NCBI RefSeq assembly: GCF_025643595.1
Contig: NZ_CP102826.1
Coordinates: 3,286,001 to 3,350,000, forward strand
DNA from: Saccharopolyspora rosea
GTDB taxonomy: Bacteria > Actinomycetota > Actinomycetes > Mycobacteriales > Pseudonocardiaceae
Direction: 5' to 3'
DNA: 64,000 nt
Position numbers and translations under genes: made by a program
Shown: positions 35,384 to 44,661 of the stretch, piece after piece
Layout of the letters: every line of letters begins with the position of its first letter
Numbering within the stretch: position 1 is the first letter of the stretch
Notes under the pieces: generated by a model
What the model was told of the DNA's origin: nothing
What the model saw: only the letters and a program-made list of their open reading frames with translations
Database searches by the model: none

Positions 35384-36109
35384 CTACTTGCGGTTGCGCA
35401 GGTTGGCGCGGGTTCGCTCGGTGCGCAGGGCGGTCAGTTCGGGCGGTTCCGGCAGCGGTTCCAGCGGCTCGCCGATCGCCCATTCCAGCAGCAGGTCGGC
35501 CAGTTTCGGGTTGCGGGCCAGGACCGGGCCGTGCAGGTACGTGCACACCACGTGGCCGGTGACCGCGCCCTCGGCGTTGTCGTGGCCGTTGCCGGTGCCG
35601 CGCGCCACGCGGCCCAGCGGTTGGGCCTGCGGACCGAGCCTGGTGCGGCCGAGGTGGTTCTCGAACCCGGTCAGCATGCCCACGCCGCCGAGGGTGGAGT
35701 GCGTGGTCACCTCGCCGATGGCGCGGCCGTCGCCGGGTTCGGTGACCGCGTCGACCAGACCGAGACCCGCGTGCTGTTCGCCGTCACCGGTGGTGAAGCA
35801 GGTGCCCAGCACCTGGAGCCCACCGCAGATCCCGAGCACCGGTGCCCCCCGGTCCACCGCGCGGAGCAGTCCCGGGCCGCGGTGCAGGAAGCGCACCGCC
35901 GCCACCTGGGCCACGTCCTCGCCGCCGCCGATCACGTACAGGTCGCAGTGCTCGGGCACCGCGTCGGCCGAGGAGAGCACGGTCACCGTCTCGGTGTCGA
36001 TGCCGCGCCAGCGCAGCCGCTGTTCCAGCACGATCACGTTGCCGCGGTCGCCGTAGGTGCCCAGCAGGTCGGGCAGCACCAGGGCGATGCGCACCGGGTC
36101 CTTCATCAT
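35384..36109 (-). CDS. gatD: Lipid II isoglutaminyl synthase, glutaminase subunit GatD
   Basis: 241 residues from the ATG at 36109 (MMKDPVRIALVLPDLLGTYGDRGNVIVLEQRLRWRG). It is a class I (triad) amidotransferase of the CobB/CobQ-like branch: DLYVIGGGEDVAQ, catalytic Cys in VLGICGGLQVLG near residue 93, and His in CTYLHGPVLARNP near residue 190. It supplies ammonia to MurT, which amidates D-Glu of lipid II to D-isoglutamine. Its start overlaps the murT stop, giving a translationally coupled murT-gatD operon. Confidence 0.94.
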   Translation of the reverse strand: MMKDPVRIALVLPDLLGTYGDRGNVIVLEQRLRWRGIDTETVTVLSSADAVPEHCDLYVIGGGEDVAQVAAVRFLHRGPGLLRAVDRGAPVLGICGGLQVLGTCFTTGDGEQHAGLGLVDAVTEPGDGRAIGEVTTHSTLGGVGMLTGFENHLGRTRLGPQAQPLGRVARGTGNGHDNAEGAVTGHVVCTYLHGPVLARNPKLADLLLEWAIGEPLEPLPEPPELTALRTERTRANLRNRK

Positions 36110-37455
36110 CGCCGCTCCTTGCGTGCGAAGAGGTCGCGGAAGGCGGTGTAGTTGGCGATCACGTCCGGCACGCCGTCGGCCACCACCGCGAGGGCGTCGT
36201 CGACGGCGGTGTGCACCTCGCAGCGAACTCCGGCGTAGCGCAGCCGCACCGCCAGGTCGAGCGCGCGGTCCCCGGCGACCAGGACCGTCCGGCCGCGCAG
36301 CGAGTCGAAGTCGATGTCCCACAGCCAGGACACGTCGTAGCCGTCGGCCTCGCGGCTGTTGACCACCAGCACCAGCGGCCGGTCCTGCCCGGACACCAGG
36401 TCGAGCATCTCCAGCCAGCTCGCCGGGTTCTTCGCCAGCAGCAACCGGACCTGCCTGCCCGCCAGCCGGACCATGCCGTACCGGCCGCTGGCCTGGTCGA
36501 TCTCGGCGATGCGGGCCAGCACGGCGTCCTCCTCGCAGCCCAGGTGCAGGCCGACGGCGAGCGCGAAGGTGGCGTTGACCCGGTTGACGTGGCCGGGCAG
36601 CCGCAGCGCGAGGTCGCGGTGGCGCCCGTCGGGACCGACGGCTCCGGTTCCGGTGACCGTCCAGTCCGCTTCCGGACGGCTGAGGCCGCACGCGCAGCGC
36701 CACGCGCGGTCGCTGTCGCCGAGGAAGGCACCGCAGCGGGGGCAGTTCAGCGCGTCGTCCTTCCAGCGCACACCGCCGGACACCCAGGTCACCGAGGAGT
36801 GGTCGGCGGCGGCGGAGACGATGTTCGGGTCGTCCCGGTTGGCGATCACGTGCGTGCCGGGGGCCTGCGCGAGCGCGTTGCGCAGGCTGGCCTCCACGGT
36901 GCGGATCTCCCCGATCCGGTCGAGCTGGTCGCGGCTGAGGTTGAGCAGCACCACCACGGACGGTTCGAACTGGCCGGTGACCTGCGCCAGGTGCAGTTCG
37001 TCGACCTCCAGCGCGGCGAACGGGGCGTCGTGACTGGTCATCAGGGCGGCGACGTGGCCGTCGAGCATGTTGGCGCCGGTGGCGTTGCTGACCGCCGGAG
37101 CCTGCGAGCGCAGCGCCTCGGCGACCAGCTGCGTGGTCGTGGTCTTGCCGTTGGTGCCGGTCACCATCACGACCCGGCGTCCGGCGGCGAGCCTGCTCAG
37201 CGCCCGCGGCTGCACGCTCAGCGCCAGGCGACCGCCGATGATCCCGCCGCTGCCGAGGCCCAGTCGCCGCGACAGCCCCGCCGCCAGGCGGCCGATCTCG
37301 ACCGCGAGCGCGGTGCGCGGGTCCCGGAGGCGGTTCTGCCCGGGCGGTGGGACCGCGGGTCCGGGCACCACGCGCCACTGCTGGCGCTTGTCCTGCCGTG
37401 ACCGGGCGTCGGCATCGCCTGCCATGGTCTCCCCGTCCCGCCTGGTGTCGGTCAT
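36106..37455 (-). CDS. murT: Lipid II isoglutaminyl synthase, Mur-ligase subunit MurT
   Basis: 449 residues from the ATG at 37455. Mur-ligase ATP loop VVMVTGTNGKTTTTQLV near residue 96, FAALEVDELHLAQVTG, LLNLSRDQLDRIGEI, and the MurT-specific four-Cys ribbon CPRCGAFL ... WRCACG near residues 237-256. The C-terminal DUF1727 part (ASWLEMLDLVSGQDRPLVLVVNSREADGYDVSWLWDIDFD) binds GatD. It amidates the glutamate of lipid II with ammonia from GatD. ATG overlaps are seen with gatD. Confidence 0.95.
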   Translation of the reverse strand: MTDTRRDGETMAGDADARSRQDKRQQWRVVPGPAVPPPGQNRLRDPRTALAVEIGRLAAGLSRRLGLGSGGIIGGRLALSVQPRALSRLAAGRRVVMVTGTNGKTTTTQLVAEALRSQAPAVSNATGANMLDGHVAALMTSHDAPFAALEVDELHLAQVTGQFEPSVVVLLNLSRDQLDRIGEIRTVEASLRNALAQAPGTHVIANRDDPNIVSAAADHSSVTWVSGGVRWKDDALNCPRCGAFLGDSDRAWRCACGLSRPEADWTVTGTGAVGPDGRHRDLALRLPGHVNRVNATFALAVGLHLGCEEDAVLARIAEIDQASGRYGMVRLAGRQVRLLLAKNPASWLEMLDLVSGQDRPLVLVVNSREADGYDVSWLWDIDFDSLRGRTVLVAGDRALDLAVRLRYAGVRCEVHTAVDDALAVVADGVPDVIANYTAFRDLFARKERR

Positions 37456-37513
37456 GCGTCACTCCCCCTTTGGCGCACCGCGCCGACGATGCGCCGGCGA
37501 CGCGCGAGGCGGC

Positions 37514-37702
37514 TCACCACCATTCGGCCGTACCCGGTTGGGCCGAACGTCGCTTCTTCGCCAGTGTGGCCCGGGTCCGGCGGAACAGCGCGACGAGCAA
37601 GAGCACCGCGCCCGCCAGGACGGTGGCGGGCGCGACCCAACCCTGCGGGCCGGTCAACGCGGCCGGGACGAGCACGGCCGGCACGGCGTGGCCGGAGAGC
37701 AC
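37514..37702 (-). CDS. Small hypothetical membrane protein
   Basis: 62 residues if started at the GTG at 37702 behind AAAGGGGG; an in-frame TTG at 37747 would add 15 residues. One hydrophobic segment (WVAPATVLAGAVLLLVALF, about residues 22-41) is followed by a basic tail (RRTRATLAKKRRSAQPGTAEWW), so it is probably a single-span protein with the tail inside. It lies 58 bases upstream of murT on the same strand and may share its promoter. Family not recognised. Confidence 0.5.
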   Translation of the reverse strand: MLSGHAVPAVLVPAALTGPQGWVAPATVLAGAVLLLVALFRRTRATLAKKRRSAQPGTAEWW

Positions 37703-38074
37703 GGGCGGTCCCCCTTTCTGCGCGGGACGAGCGACGAATTCGATCAAGCTCGGACCCCATCGTCCGAGATCATTCCGCTGATCGCGGGCACAACATGCCG
37801 ACGGATCATGCTTTTGAGTTCACTGCACGCCGAGGGTTCGGTGGTGCCGAATGCGGCTTTTCGACGCATCCGGGTCGGCGTGATGCGGGCGCAATCTACC
37901 ACGATCGGATCCGGGCTCCCGCCGGTTGGAATTCCGACTTCGCGAAACCCCGCCGGAAATCAGGCACATCCCCCATCGGGCGTCATCTCCGCAATGTTGA
38001 CGGCCGGAACAATTATTCTCATGTCGCACGGAATGCGGAACCGCATTCCGCGGGTTCGCCGAGGGGGTTGTGCC

Positions 38075-38176
38075 ATGACCCAGACGGTGGTGCTGCTCGT
38101 GATGGCGGTCGTTGCCCTCGGCGGGCTGTGCTGGACGATCTGGGACGTCCGCAGCGACCTGCGCCGGAGGAAATGA
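38075..38176 (+). CDS. Very small single-span membrane protein
   Basis: 33 residues from the ATG at 38075 with GAGGGGG eight bases upstream: MTQTVVLLVMAVVALGGLCW ... then WDVRSDLRRRK. One hydrophobic helix and a charged end fit a small membrane protein. The hairpin 11 bases past its stop faces the other way (it has its U-run on the minus strand), so that hairpin does not by itself support this gene. Unknown function; prediction rests on the ribosome site and the clear membrane segment. Confidence 0.5.
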   Translation: MTQTVVLLVMAVVALGGLCWTIWDVRSDLRRRK

Positions 38177-38187
38177 GGACGAAAAAA

Positions 38188-38228
38188 GCGAGGGATCCCG
38201 CCGGAGAGAGGCAGACGGGATCCCTCGC
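38188..38228 (-). terminator. Intrinsic terminator of the Rpf-type gene
   Basis: GCGAGGGATCCCG (38188-38200) pairs with 38216-38228 across a 15-base loop. Read on the minus strand the stem is followed by TTTTTT, the one classical U-run terminator I find in the window. Confidence 0.9.
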
Positions 38229-38257
38229 GCATCACCCGGTCGCGCCGGCCGGGCGGG

Positions 38258-39013
<756 letters not shown>

Positions 39014-39164
39014 TCATGTCGATGTCGGCTCGGGGGTGCCGACGGGGCGACACGCTACGTAGCGATAACCGCAAGACCAAAATTGTTGACGGGTGGCTAT
39101 CGTCACAGAAACGTCACGAAGATCGCCGCGATTTCGACATATTCGCAGCTCAGATCTTGATCAT

Positions 39165-39184
39165 TTTCCGGGCTTTCCCGGAAA
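39165..39184. promoter_or_regulatory. Inverted repeat upstream of the Rpf gene
   Basis: TTTCCGGGCTTTCCCGGAAA, 8-bp arms and a four-base loop, itself flanked by TGATCA-type half sites. Possibly an operator or a processing hairpin. Confidence 0.4.
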
Positions 39185-39291
39185 GGTGATCACACTCCGT
39201 GAGACGTGAACCACTTTTTCACTCACGAGGGTGGTAACCGAGCGTTCTTGCGCGCATTCGATCAGTTTTCCCGGATCGCTTCCCGACGCGA

Positions 39292-39331
39292 GCGAAACCG
39301 ACCGCGAGGATGTCCTCGCGGTCGGTTTCGC
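39292..39331. terminator. Perfect 19-bp hairpin
   Basis: GCGAAACCGACCGCGAGGA (39292-39310) and its exact reverse complement (39313-39331) are separated by two bases. It lies about 150 bases beyond the 3' end of the minus-strand fdh operon, so it may end that operon or mark an unassigned unit. Confidence 0.5.
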
Positions 39332-39372
39332 CGGAATTCAGCGCCTTATCGCGACCGGGCGGTCGCTGGTGA

Positions 39373-39390
39373 TTTCACTCCTCACTGAAG
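39373..39390. repeat. TTTCACTC-nn-CACTGAA element, copy 4
   Basis: TTTCACTCCTCACTGAAG, preceded by GTGA as in copy 3. It lies about 95 bases from the 3' end of the NrfD-type gene. Confidence 0.7.
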
Positions 39391-39483
39391 GGACGATCCC
39401 TGCTGACGGAGCGGGCGGGCGCCGGTGGCGGTGCGGGACACCGACGGGCCTGGCGTGAGCGCGGTCCGGTCGTGCCAGGCCGC

Positions 39484-40395
39484 TCACTCAAGCCGGTTCC
39501 GGCGGTCGCGTTGCGGGACGACGGTGTAGCGGGGATCGCGCACCGACGCGCGGCCCGCCTCGAAGATCCCGTACCGGGTGGCGGCCGCTCCCGCCGACAG
39601 GCAGAGCCCGGCGGTGATCCGCGCGGCCGGGCCGCGCCCCGCCAGCGCCGCGGCCGCCGCGCCCACCGCGGTCAGCACCCGGGCCGCGCGCAGCACCGCA
39701 CCGGCGCGACCGCGGCGGTAGACCTCCGCGACCATTCCCGCGCGCCGCTGCATGAGTCCGCTCGCGGCCACTTCCACGGCGGCTCCGGCGATCGCCATCC
39801 GCCGCGCCGGCAGATCCTCGCCGGCGGCGGCGAGCACGCCCAGGGCTCCGGCGCTGGACACCGCGCTCCCGGCGAACACGAACGGCAGCTCCCGGTACAC
39901 CTCGTGCCAGCCCGGCACCGCCGTGTCGGCCAGCAGCACCGCGGTGTAGGTCGTCATGGCGGGGGCGAGCACGCCCGCCAGCGCCGCGCTCGCCCGGCCG
40001 GGACCGCGCAGCACCCCGGTGAGTTCGCTGACCGCGGCCGCCCCGGACAACGCTGAGAACGGCGCGAGGATCCACGAGCCGACGCTCAACGGCGACGTCG
40101 GCTTGAGCACCCGCAGCATGTGCAGGAACCGCGCGGGCCTGCCGAGGTCGTGGACCAGCGCGCCGACGCTGAGCGAGGACCCCGCAGCCGCGGCCAGTCG
40201 TCCGGCGCGGGCGAGCCGCGGGCGGCCGGTGAGTTCGGCGCCGACGGCCATCACCGACGACGCCCCGGCCAGCCCGCCCAGGTAGAGGTAGGCGGGCACG
40301 TCCGGCACCTTCCACACCGGGGGTTTGACGACCGGCCTGCCGTAGTAGGACCGGAATTCGGCCTCGGGCACCACGGCAGGCTCACCGCGCTTCAC
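39484..40395 (-). CDS. NrfD-type membrane subunit of formate dehydrogenase
   Basis: 303 residues from a GTG at 40395 overlapping the fdhB stop by four bases. It reads as a polytopic membrane protein of the NrfD/PsrC family (about 8-9 hydrophobic segments): VPAYLYLGGLAGASSVMAVGAEL, SLSVGALVHDLGRPARFLHMLRVLKPTSPLSVGSWILAPFSALSGAAA and MTTYTAVLLADTAVPGWHEVYRELPFVFAGSAVSSAGALGVL are diagnostic. It replaces the cytochrome b subunit used in other formate dehydrogenases and should pass electrons from FdhB to menaquinone. It is the last gene of fdhA-fdhB-nrfD. Confidence 0.92.
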   Translation of the reverse strand: MKRGEPAVVPEAEFRSYYGRPVVKPPVWKVPDVPAYLYLGGLAGASSVMAVGAELTGRPRLARAGRLAAAAGSSLSVGALVHDLGRPARFLHMLRVLKPTSPLSVGSWILAPFSALSGAAAVSELTGVLRGPGRASAALAGVLAPAMTTYTAVLLADTAVPGWHEVYRELPFVFAGSAVSSAGALGVLAAAGEDLPARRMAIAGAAVEVAASGLMQRRAGMVAEVYRRGRAGAVLRAARVLTAVGAAAAALAGRGPAARITAGLCLSAGAAATRYGIFEAGRASVRDPRYTVVPQRDRRNRLE

Positions 40396-41261
40396 CGCTC
40401 GCTCCCGATGAAGCAGCCGGCGACGAGCGCGGCCGCGGCCAGCGCGGCTCCGGCCGCGTGCCGCCACATCGACGGCAGGTCGCGGGTGGTCACCACGGGG
40501 TCGGGCGGCAGTCCGTAGACCTCGGGGTCGTCCAGCAGCAGGAAGAACGCGCCGTCGCCGCCGACGCCGTCGCCGGGGTCGTGGCCGTACAGCCGGGCGC
40601 TGGTGACGCCCTGCTCGTGCAGCTCCTCGACGCGCTGTTCGGCGCGGCGGCGGAGTTCGTCGAGCGGTCCGTACTGGATGGACTCGGTGGGGCAGGCCGT
40701 GGCGCACGCGGGCATCAGCCCGGCGCCGAGGCGGTCCTGGCACAGCGTGCACTTGGCGGCGCCCCCGGTGTCCGGGCGGATGTCGATCACGCCGTACGGG
40801 CAGGCGGGCACGCAGTAACCGCAGCCGTTGCACACGTCGTCCTGCACCACGACGGTGCCGTACTCGGTGCGGAACAACGCGCCGGTCGGGCAGACGTCCA
40901 GGCAGGCGGCGTGCGTGCAGTGCTTGCAGACGTCCGAGGACATCAGCCAGCGGGTCTGCTCGTCGCCGTCGGGTCCCATGCCTGGCATCCCCAGGTCCAC
41001 GGCGGTCCCGCGCTGTTCGACGAACGCGACGTGCCGCCACGTGGTGGCGCCCAACTCCCCGGTGTTGTCGTAGGACATGCCGGTGAGGTCGAGCCCGTCC
41101 TCGGGCAGCAGGTTCCACTCCTTGCAGGCGACCTCGCACGCCTTGCACCCGATGCACACGCTGGTGTCGGTGAAGAAACCGACGCGTTCGGGGTGGTCCG
41201 ACGGGTAGCCCGCCTCCCCCGCCGGGTCGGCCAGCGGCCCGCTCAGCCGGTTGCGCGTCAC
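40392..41261 (-). CDS. fdhB: Formate dehydrogenase iron-sulfur subunit FdhB
   Basis: 289 residues from a GTG at 41261 behind AGGGGGTGA, four bases past the fdhA stop. It has four ferredoxin-type Cys clusters: CIGCKACEVACKEWN, CKHCTHAACLDVCPTGAL, CNGCGYCVPACPYGV and CTLC ... CATACPTES, expected to carry four [4Fe-4S] centres. A C-terminal hydrophobic segment (AAGAALAAAALVAGCFIG) anchors it in the membrane. It relays electrons from the FdhA active site to the NrfD-type subunit. Confidence 0.95.
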   Translation of the reverse strand: MTRNRLSGPLADPAGEAGYPSDHPERVGFFTDTSVCIGCKACEVACKEWNLLPEDGLDLTGMSYDNTGELGATTWRHVAFVEQRGTAVDLGMPGMGPDGDEQTRWLMSSDVCKHCTHAACLDVCPTGALFRTEYGTVVVQDDVCNGCGYCVPACPYGVIDIRPDTGGAAKCTLCQDRLGAGLMPACATACPTESIQYGPLDELRRRAEQRVEELHEQGVTSARLYGHDPGDGVGGDGAFFLLLDDPEVYGLPPDPVVTTRDLPSMWRHAAGAALAAAALVAGCFIGSER

Positions 41262-41265
41262 GGAG

Positions 41266-44200
41266 TCACCCCCTGTCGCTGTTGGTCCCGGTCCACTCGG
41301 TGATGCCCGCGCGCCTGCGGTACTCCGCGACGTGGCGCAGCAGCGCCGCGCCGCGCGGCCGCCGGCCCGGCCGGATGTCGCAGGCGCCCGCCTTGGACTC
41401 CATGATGTGCACGTTCGGGTCCAGGGCGACGTTGACCAGCTCGTTGCCCGCGTCGCCGCGGGTCAGCCCGTTCGGACCCCAGTGCCAGGGCACGCCGACC
41501 TGGTGCAGCGTGCGACCGCCCACCCGCAGCGGGCGCATCCGGTGGGTCACCAGCACGCGGGCCTCGATCGCGCTGCGCGCGGTGACCACGGTCGCCCAGT
41601 CCAGGTGCCGCAGTCCGCGTTCGGCGGCCAGTTCCGGCGAGACCTCGACGAACATCGCCGGGGCCAGCTCGGACAGGTGCCGCAACCAGCGGCTCATGCC
41701 GCCCGCCGTGTGGTGCTCGGTGAGCCGGAACGTGGTGAACACGTACGGGAAGACCTCGCTGCCCGGCTCGGAACCGCTGGGCTGGTAGCGGTTCTCCGGA
41801 CGCGGCAGCAGCTGGCGCGCGGGGTTGCGCTGGTGCTCCGGGTGCAACCGGTTGTCCACCGGGGACTCCTGCGGTTCGTAGTGCGTCGGCAGCGGGCCGT
41901 CGACCATCCCGGCCGGCACGTACAGCCAGCCGCGCCCGTCGCTCTGCATCACGAACGGGTCGGTGCCGGCCAGGCCCTCCGGTCCGGTGGCGTCGGGATC
42001 GGGCACGTAATCGGGGCGCTTCCTCCGGTCGAAGTCGGGCACGTCGTGGCCGGTCCACTCGCCGCGCTGCTCGTCCCACCACACGTAGGACTTGCGCTCG
42101 CTCCACGGCCGCCCCTCGGGGTCGGCCGAAGCCCGGTTGTACAGCATGCGGCGGTTCGCCGGCCACGCCCAGCCCCACTCCGGCGCCACCCAGGACTGCT
42201 CGCGCCCGGGATGCCGCCGGGCCGACTGGTTGACGTCGTCGGCGTACACCCCGCAGTAGATCCAGCAGCCGCAGCGCGTCGACCCGTCGGCGCGGAGCTG
42301 GGTATAGGACGACAGCGGCGCGCCGTCGGAGTCGACGCCGTTGACCTCCCGCAGCACCGCTTCGGCGCTGGGCTCGTCGATCTCACCCTCGGTCGAGTAG
42401 TCCCAGGTCAGGTCGAGCACGGCCCGGTCGCGCTCGCGCTGCGCCTCGGTCCGCTCGGCGCGGCGCAGCTTGTCCCGGATCCGCCTGCCCAGGTGGTAGA
42501 AGAACCACAGGTCGCTGCGCGCGTCGCCGGGCGGCTCGACCGCCTTGTGGTGCCACTGCAGCAGTCGTTGCGTGTTGGTGAAGGTGCCGTCCTTCTCGGT
42601 GTGCGCGGCGGCGGGCAGGAAGAACACCTCGGTACCTATGTCCGATGTGGACAGTTCGCCGGTCTCGATCTCCGGGCCGTCCTTCCAGAACGTGGCGGTC
42701 TCCACCATGTTCAGGTCGCGCACCACCAGCCAGTCCAGGTTGGCCAGCCCGATCCGCTGCTGGCGGGCGTTGGGGGTGCCCACCGCCGGGTTCTCGCCGA
42801 CCACGAAGTAGCCGCGGCAACGGCCCTCGATCTGGTCGATCACGGTCTGGTAGGTGCCGTGGTCACCGGTCAGCCTCGGCAGCCGGTCGAAGCAGAAGTC
42901 GTTCTCGGCGGTGGCGTGCTCACCCCACCACGACTTGAGCAGGCTCACCAGGTACGCGCGCATGTTCGCCCAGTAGCCGCAGGCGCGTTCGTCCTGCGCG
43001 ACGAAGGTGTCCAGGTCGTGGTCGACGTGCGCGTGCGGCATCGGGATGTAGCCGGGCAGCAGGTTGAACAGCGTCGGGATGTCGGTGGAGCCCTGGATGC
43101 TGGCGTGCCCGCGCAGCGCCAGGATCCCCCCGCCGGGGCGGCCGATGTTGCCCAGCAGCAGCTGCAGGATCGACGCCGCGCGGATGTACTGGGCGCCGAC
43201 GGTGTGGTGCGTCCAGCCGACGGCGTAGGCGAACGCGGTGGTGCGGTCCGGTCCCGAGTTGGCCACGATCGCGTCGGCGACGGCGAGGAACTGCTCGCGC
43301 GGCACCCCGCAGACCTCCGCCACGAACTCCGGGGTGTAGCGCGCGTAGTGGCGCTTGAGGATCTGGAACACGCAGCGCGGGTGCTGCAGCGTCGGGTCGG
43401 TCTCCGGCCTGCCGTGGTAGACGGCCCCGCCGGATCCGGTGCGCTCGGGACGGCTGGTGTCGCGTTCCCGCCCGTGCACGGTCGACGGGGTCTGCTCCGG
43501 TCCGTGCGAGCCGACCGACGGGACGGCCTCGGTGCCCTCGTACTGCCAGGTCGTGGTCTCGTAGGTGCCCTCCTCGGCGTCGAATCCGGAGAACACCCCG
43601 TGCAGGTCCTCGGTGTCGCGGAAGTCCTCGCCGACGATCATCGCCGCGTTGGTGTAGTTGACCACGTAGTCGTGGAAGTGGGCGTCGTGGGTGAGCACGT
43701 GGTTGATCAGCGCGCCGAGGAACGCGATGTCGCTGCCCGCGCGCAGCGGCACGTGCCGGTGCGCCAGTGCCGAGGTCCGCGTGAAGCGCGGGTCGACGTG
43801 GATGATCGTGGCGCCGCGCTTCTTGGCCTCCATCACCCACTGGAATCCGACCGGGTGCGCCTCGGCCATGTTGGACCCCTGGATGACGATGCAGTCCGCG
43901 TTGGCGAGGTCCTGCTGGAAGGTCGTGGCGCCGCCGCGCCCGAAGGAGGTCCCCAGACCGGGAACCGTGGAGGAGTGTCAAATGCGGGCCTGGTTCTCCA
44001 CCTGGATGGCACCGAGGGCGGTGTAGAGCTTCTTCATGAGGTAGTTCTCCTCGTTGTCGAGGGTCGCTCCTCCGAGGCTCGCGATGCCCATCGTGCGCCG
44101 CAGCGGCCTGCCGTCGGCGTCGGTGTCCTGCCAGGTGGCGTCCCGGGTGGCGATCACCCGGTCGGCGATCATGTCCAGCGCGGTGTCCAGGTCCAGGTCC

Positions 44201-44538
44201 TCCCAGTCGGTGGCGTGCGGCCGCCGGTAGCGGATCCTGGTCCGCCGCAGCGGGGAGGTCACCAGCTCGCGGCTGGCCGATCCCTTCGGGCACAACCGAC
44301 CGCGGCTGATCGGCGAGTCCGGGTCGCCTTCGATCTGGGTGACCTCGCCGTCGCGGACGTAGACCCGCTGGCCGCAGCCGACCGCGCAGTACGGGCACAC
44401 CGACCGCACCACGGCGTCGGCGTCCTCGGTGCGCGCCCGCACCTGCTCGGTGCGGCGCGACCGCACCGCCGGTCCCCGCCCCAACGGGTCGGTCCCGGTG
44501 ACCTGGCGCACCACCGGCCAGCGCGACCACTCGACCAT
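41266..44538 (-). CDS. fdhA: Selenocysteine-containing formate dehydrogenase catalytic subunit FdhA
   Basis: 1090 residues, ATG at 44538 behind GGGGGGTG, with an in-frame UGA at 43978-43980 read as selenocysteine (codon 187). Upstream the frame has the N-terminal [4Fe-4S] motif (Cys48, Cys51, Cys55, Cys83: CPYCAVGC ... GRLCPKG) and ENQARI directly before the UGA; downstream HSSTVPGLGTSFGRGGATT continues the family sequence, whose usual residue at this point is Sec or Cys. A SECIS-like hairpin starts 11 bases after the UGA. It is a bis-MGD molybdenum/tungsten enzyme that oxidises formate to CO2. No Tat signal is seen, so it faces the cytoplasm. It is not a pseudogene: the frame is intact on both sides of the UGA. 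Confidence 0.96.
43948..43966 (-). promoter_or_regulatory. SECIS-like hairpin in fdhA
   Basis: On the minus strand GGTTCCC, loop GGTCT, GGGGACC (one G-U pair) forms a 7-bp stem. Spacing of 11 bases from the UGA and the GGUCU loop match the E. coli fdhF SECIS, which from memory has GGTTGC-AGGTCT-GCACC at the same distance. It should bind SelB to deliver Sec-tRNA. Confidence 0.88.
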
Positions 44539-44613
44539 CGCCGCACCCCCCACCACGTGCCTGGTTACCAGGAGAAACCCCGTGCCGCACGGGTGCAAGC
44601 GCAGGAGACGGCA

Positions 44614-44648
44614 ACGGCCGCCCACCGCGGGAGGGGGTGGGCGGCCGT
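44614..44648. terminator. 13-bp stem terminator of the efflux gene
   Basis: ACGGCCGCCCACC (44614-44626) pairs with 44636-44648 across a nine-base loop, 13 bases after the efflux gene stop on the minus strand and 75 bases upstream of fdhA. Confidence 0.8.
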
Positions 44649-44661
44649 CGTCGGAGCGGGG

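Noticed and set aside
43978..43980. Nonsense mutation splitting fdhA
   Set aside because: Both sides keep an intact family frame, a SECIS-like hairpin follows at the right distance, and all Sec genes are nearby.
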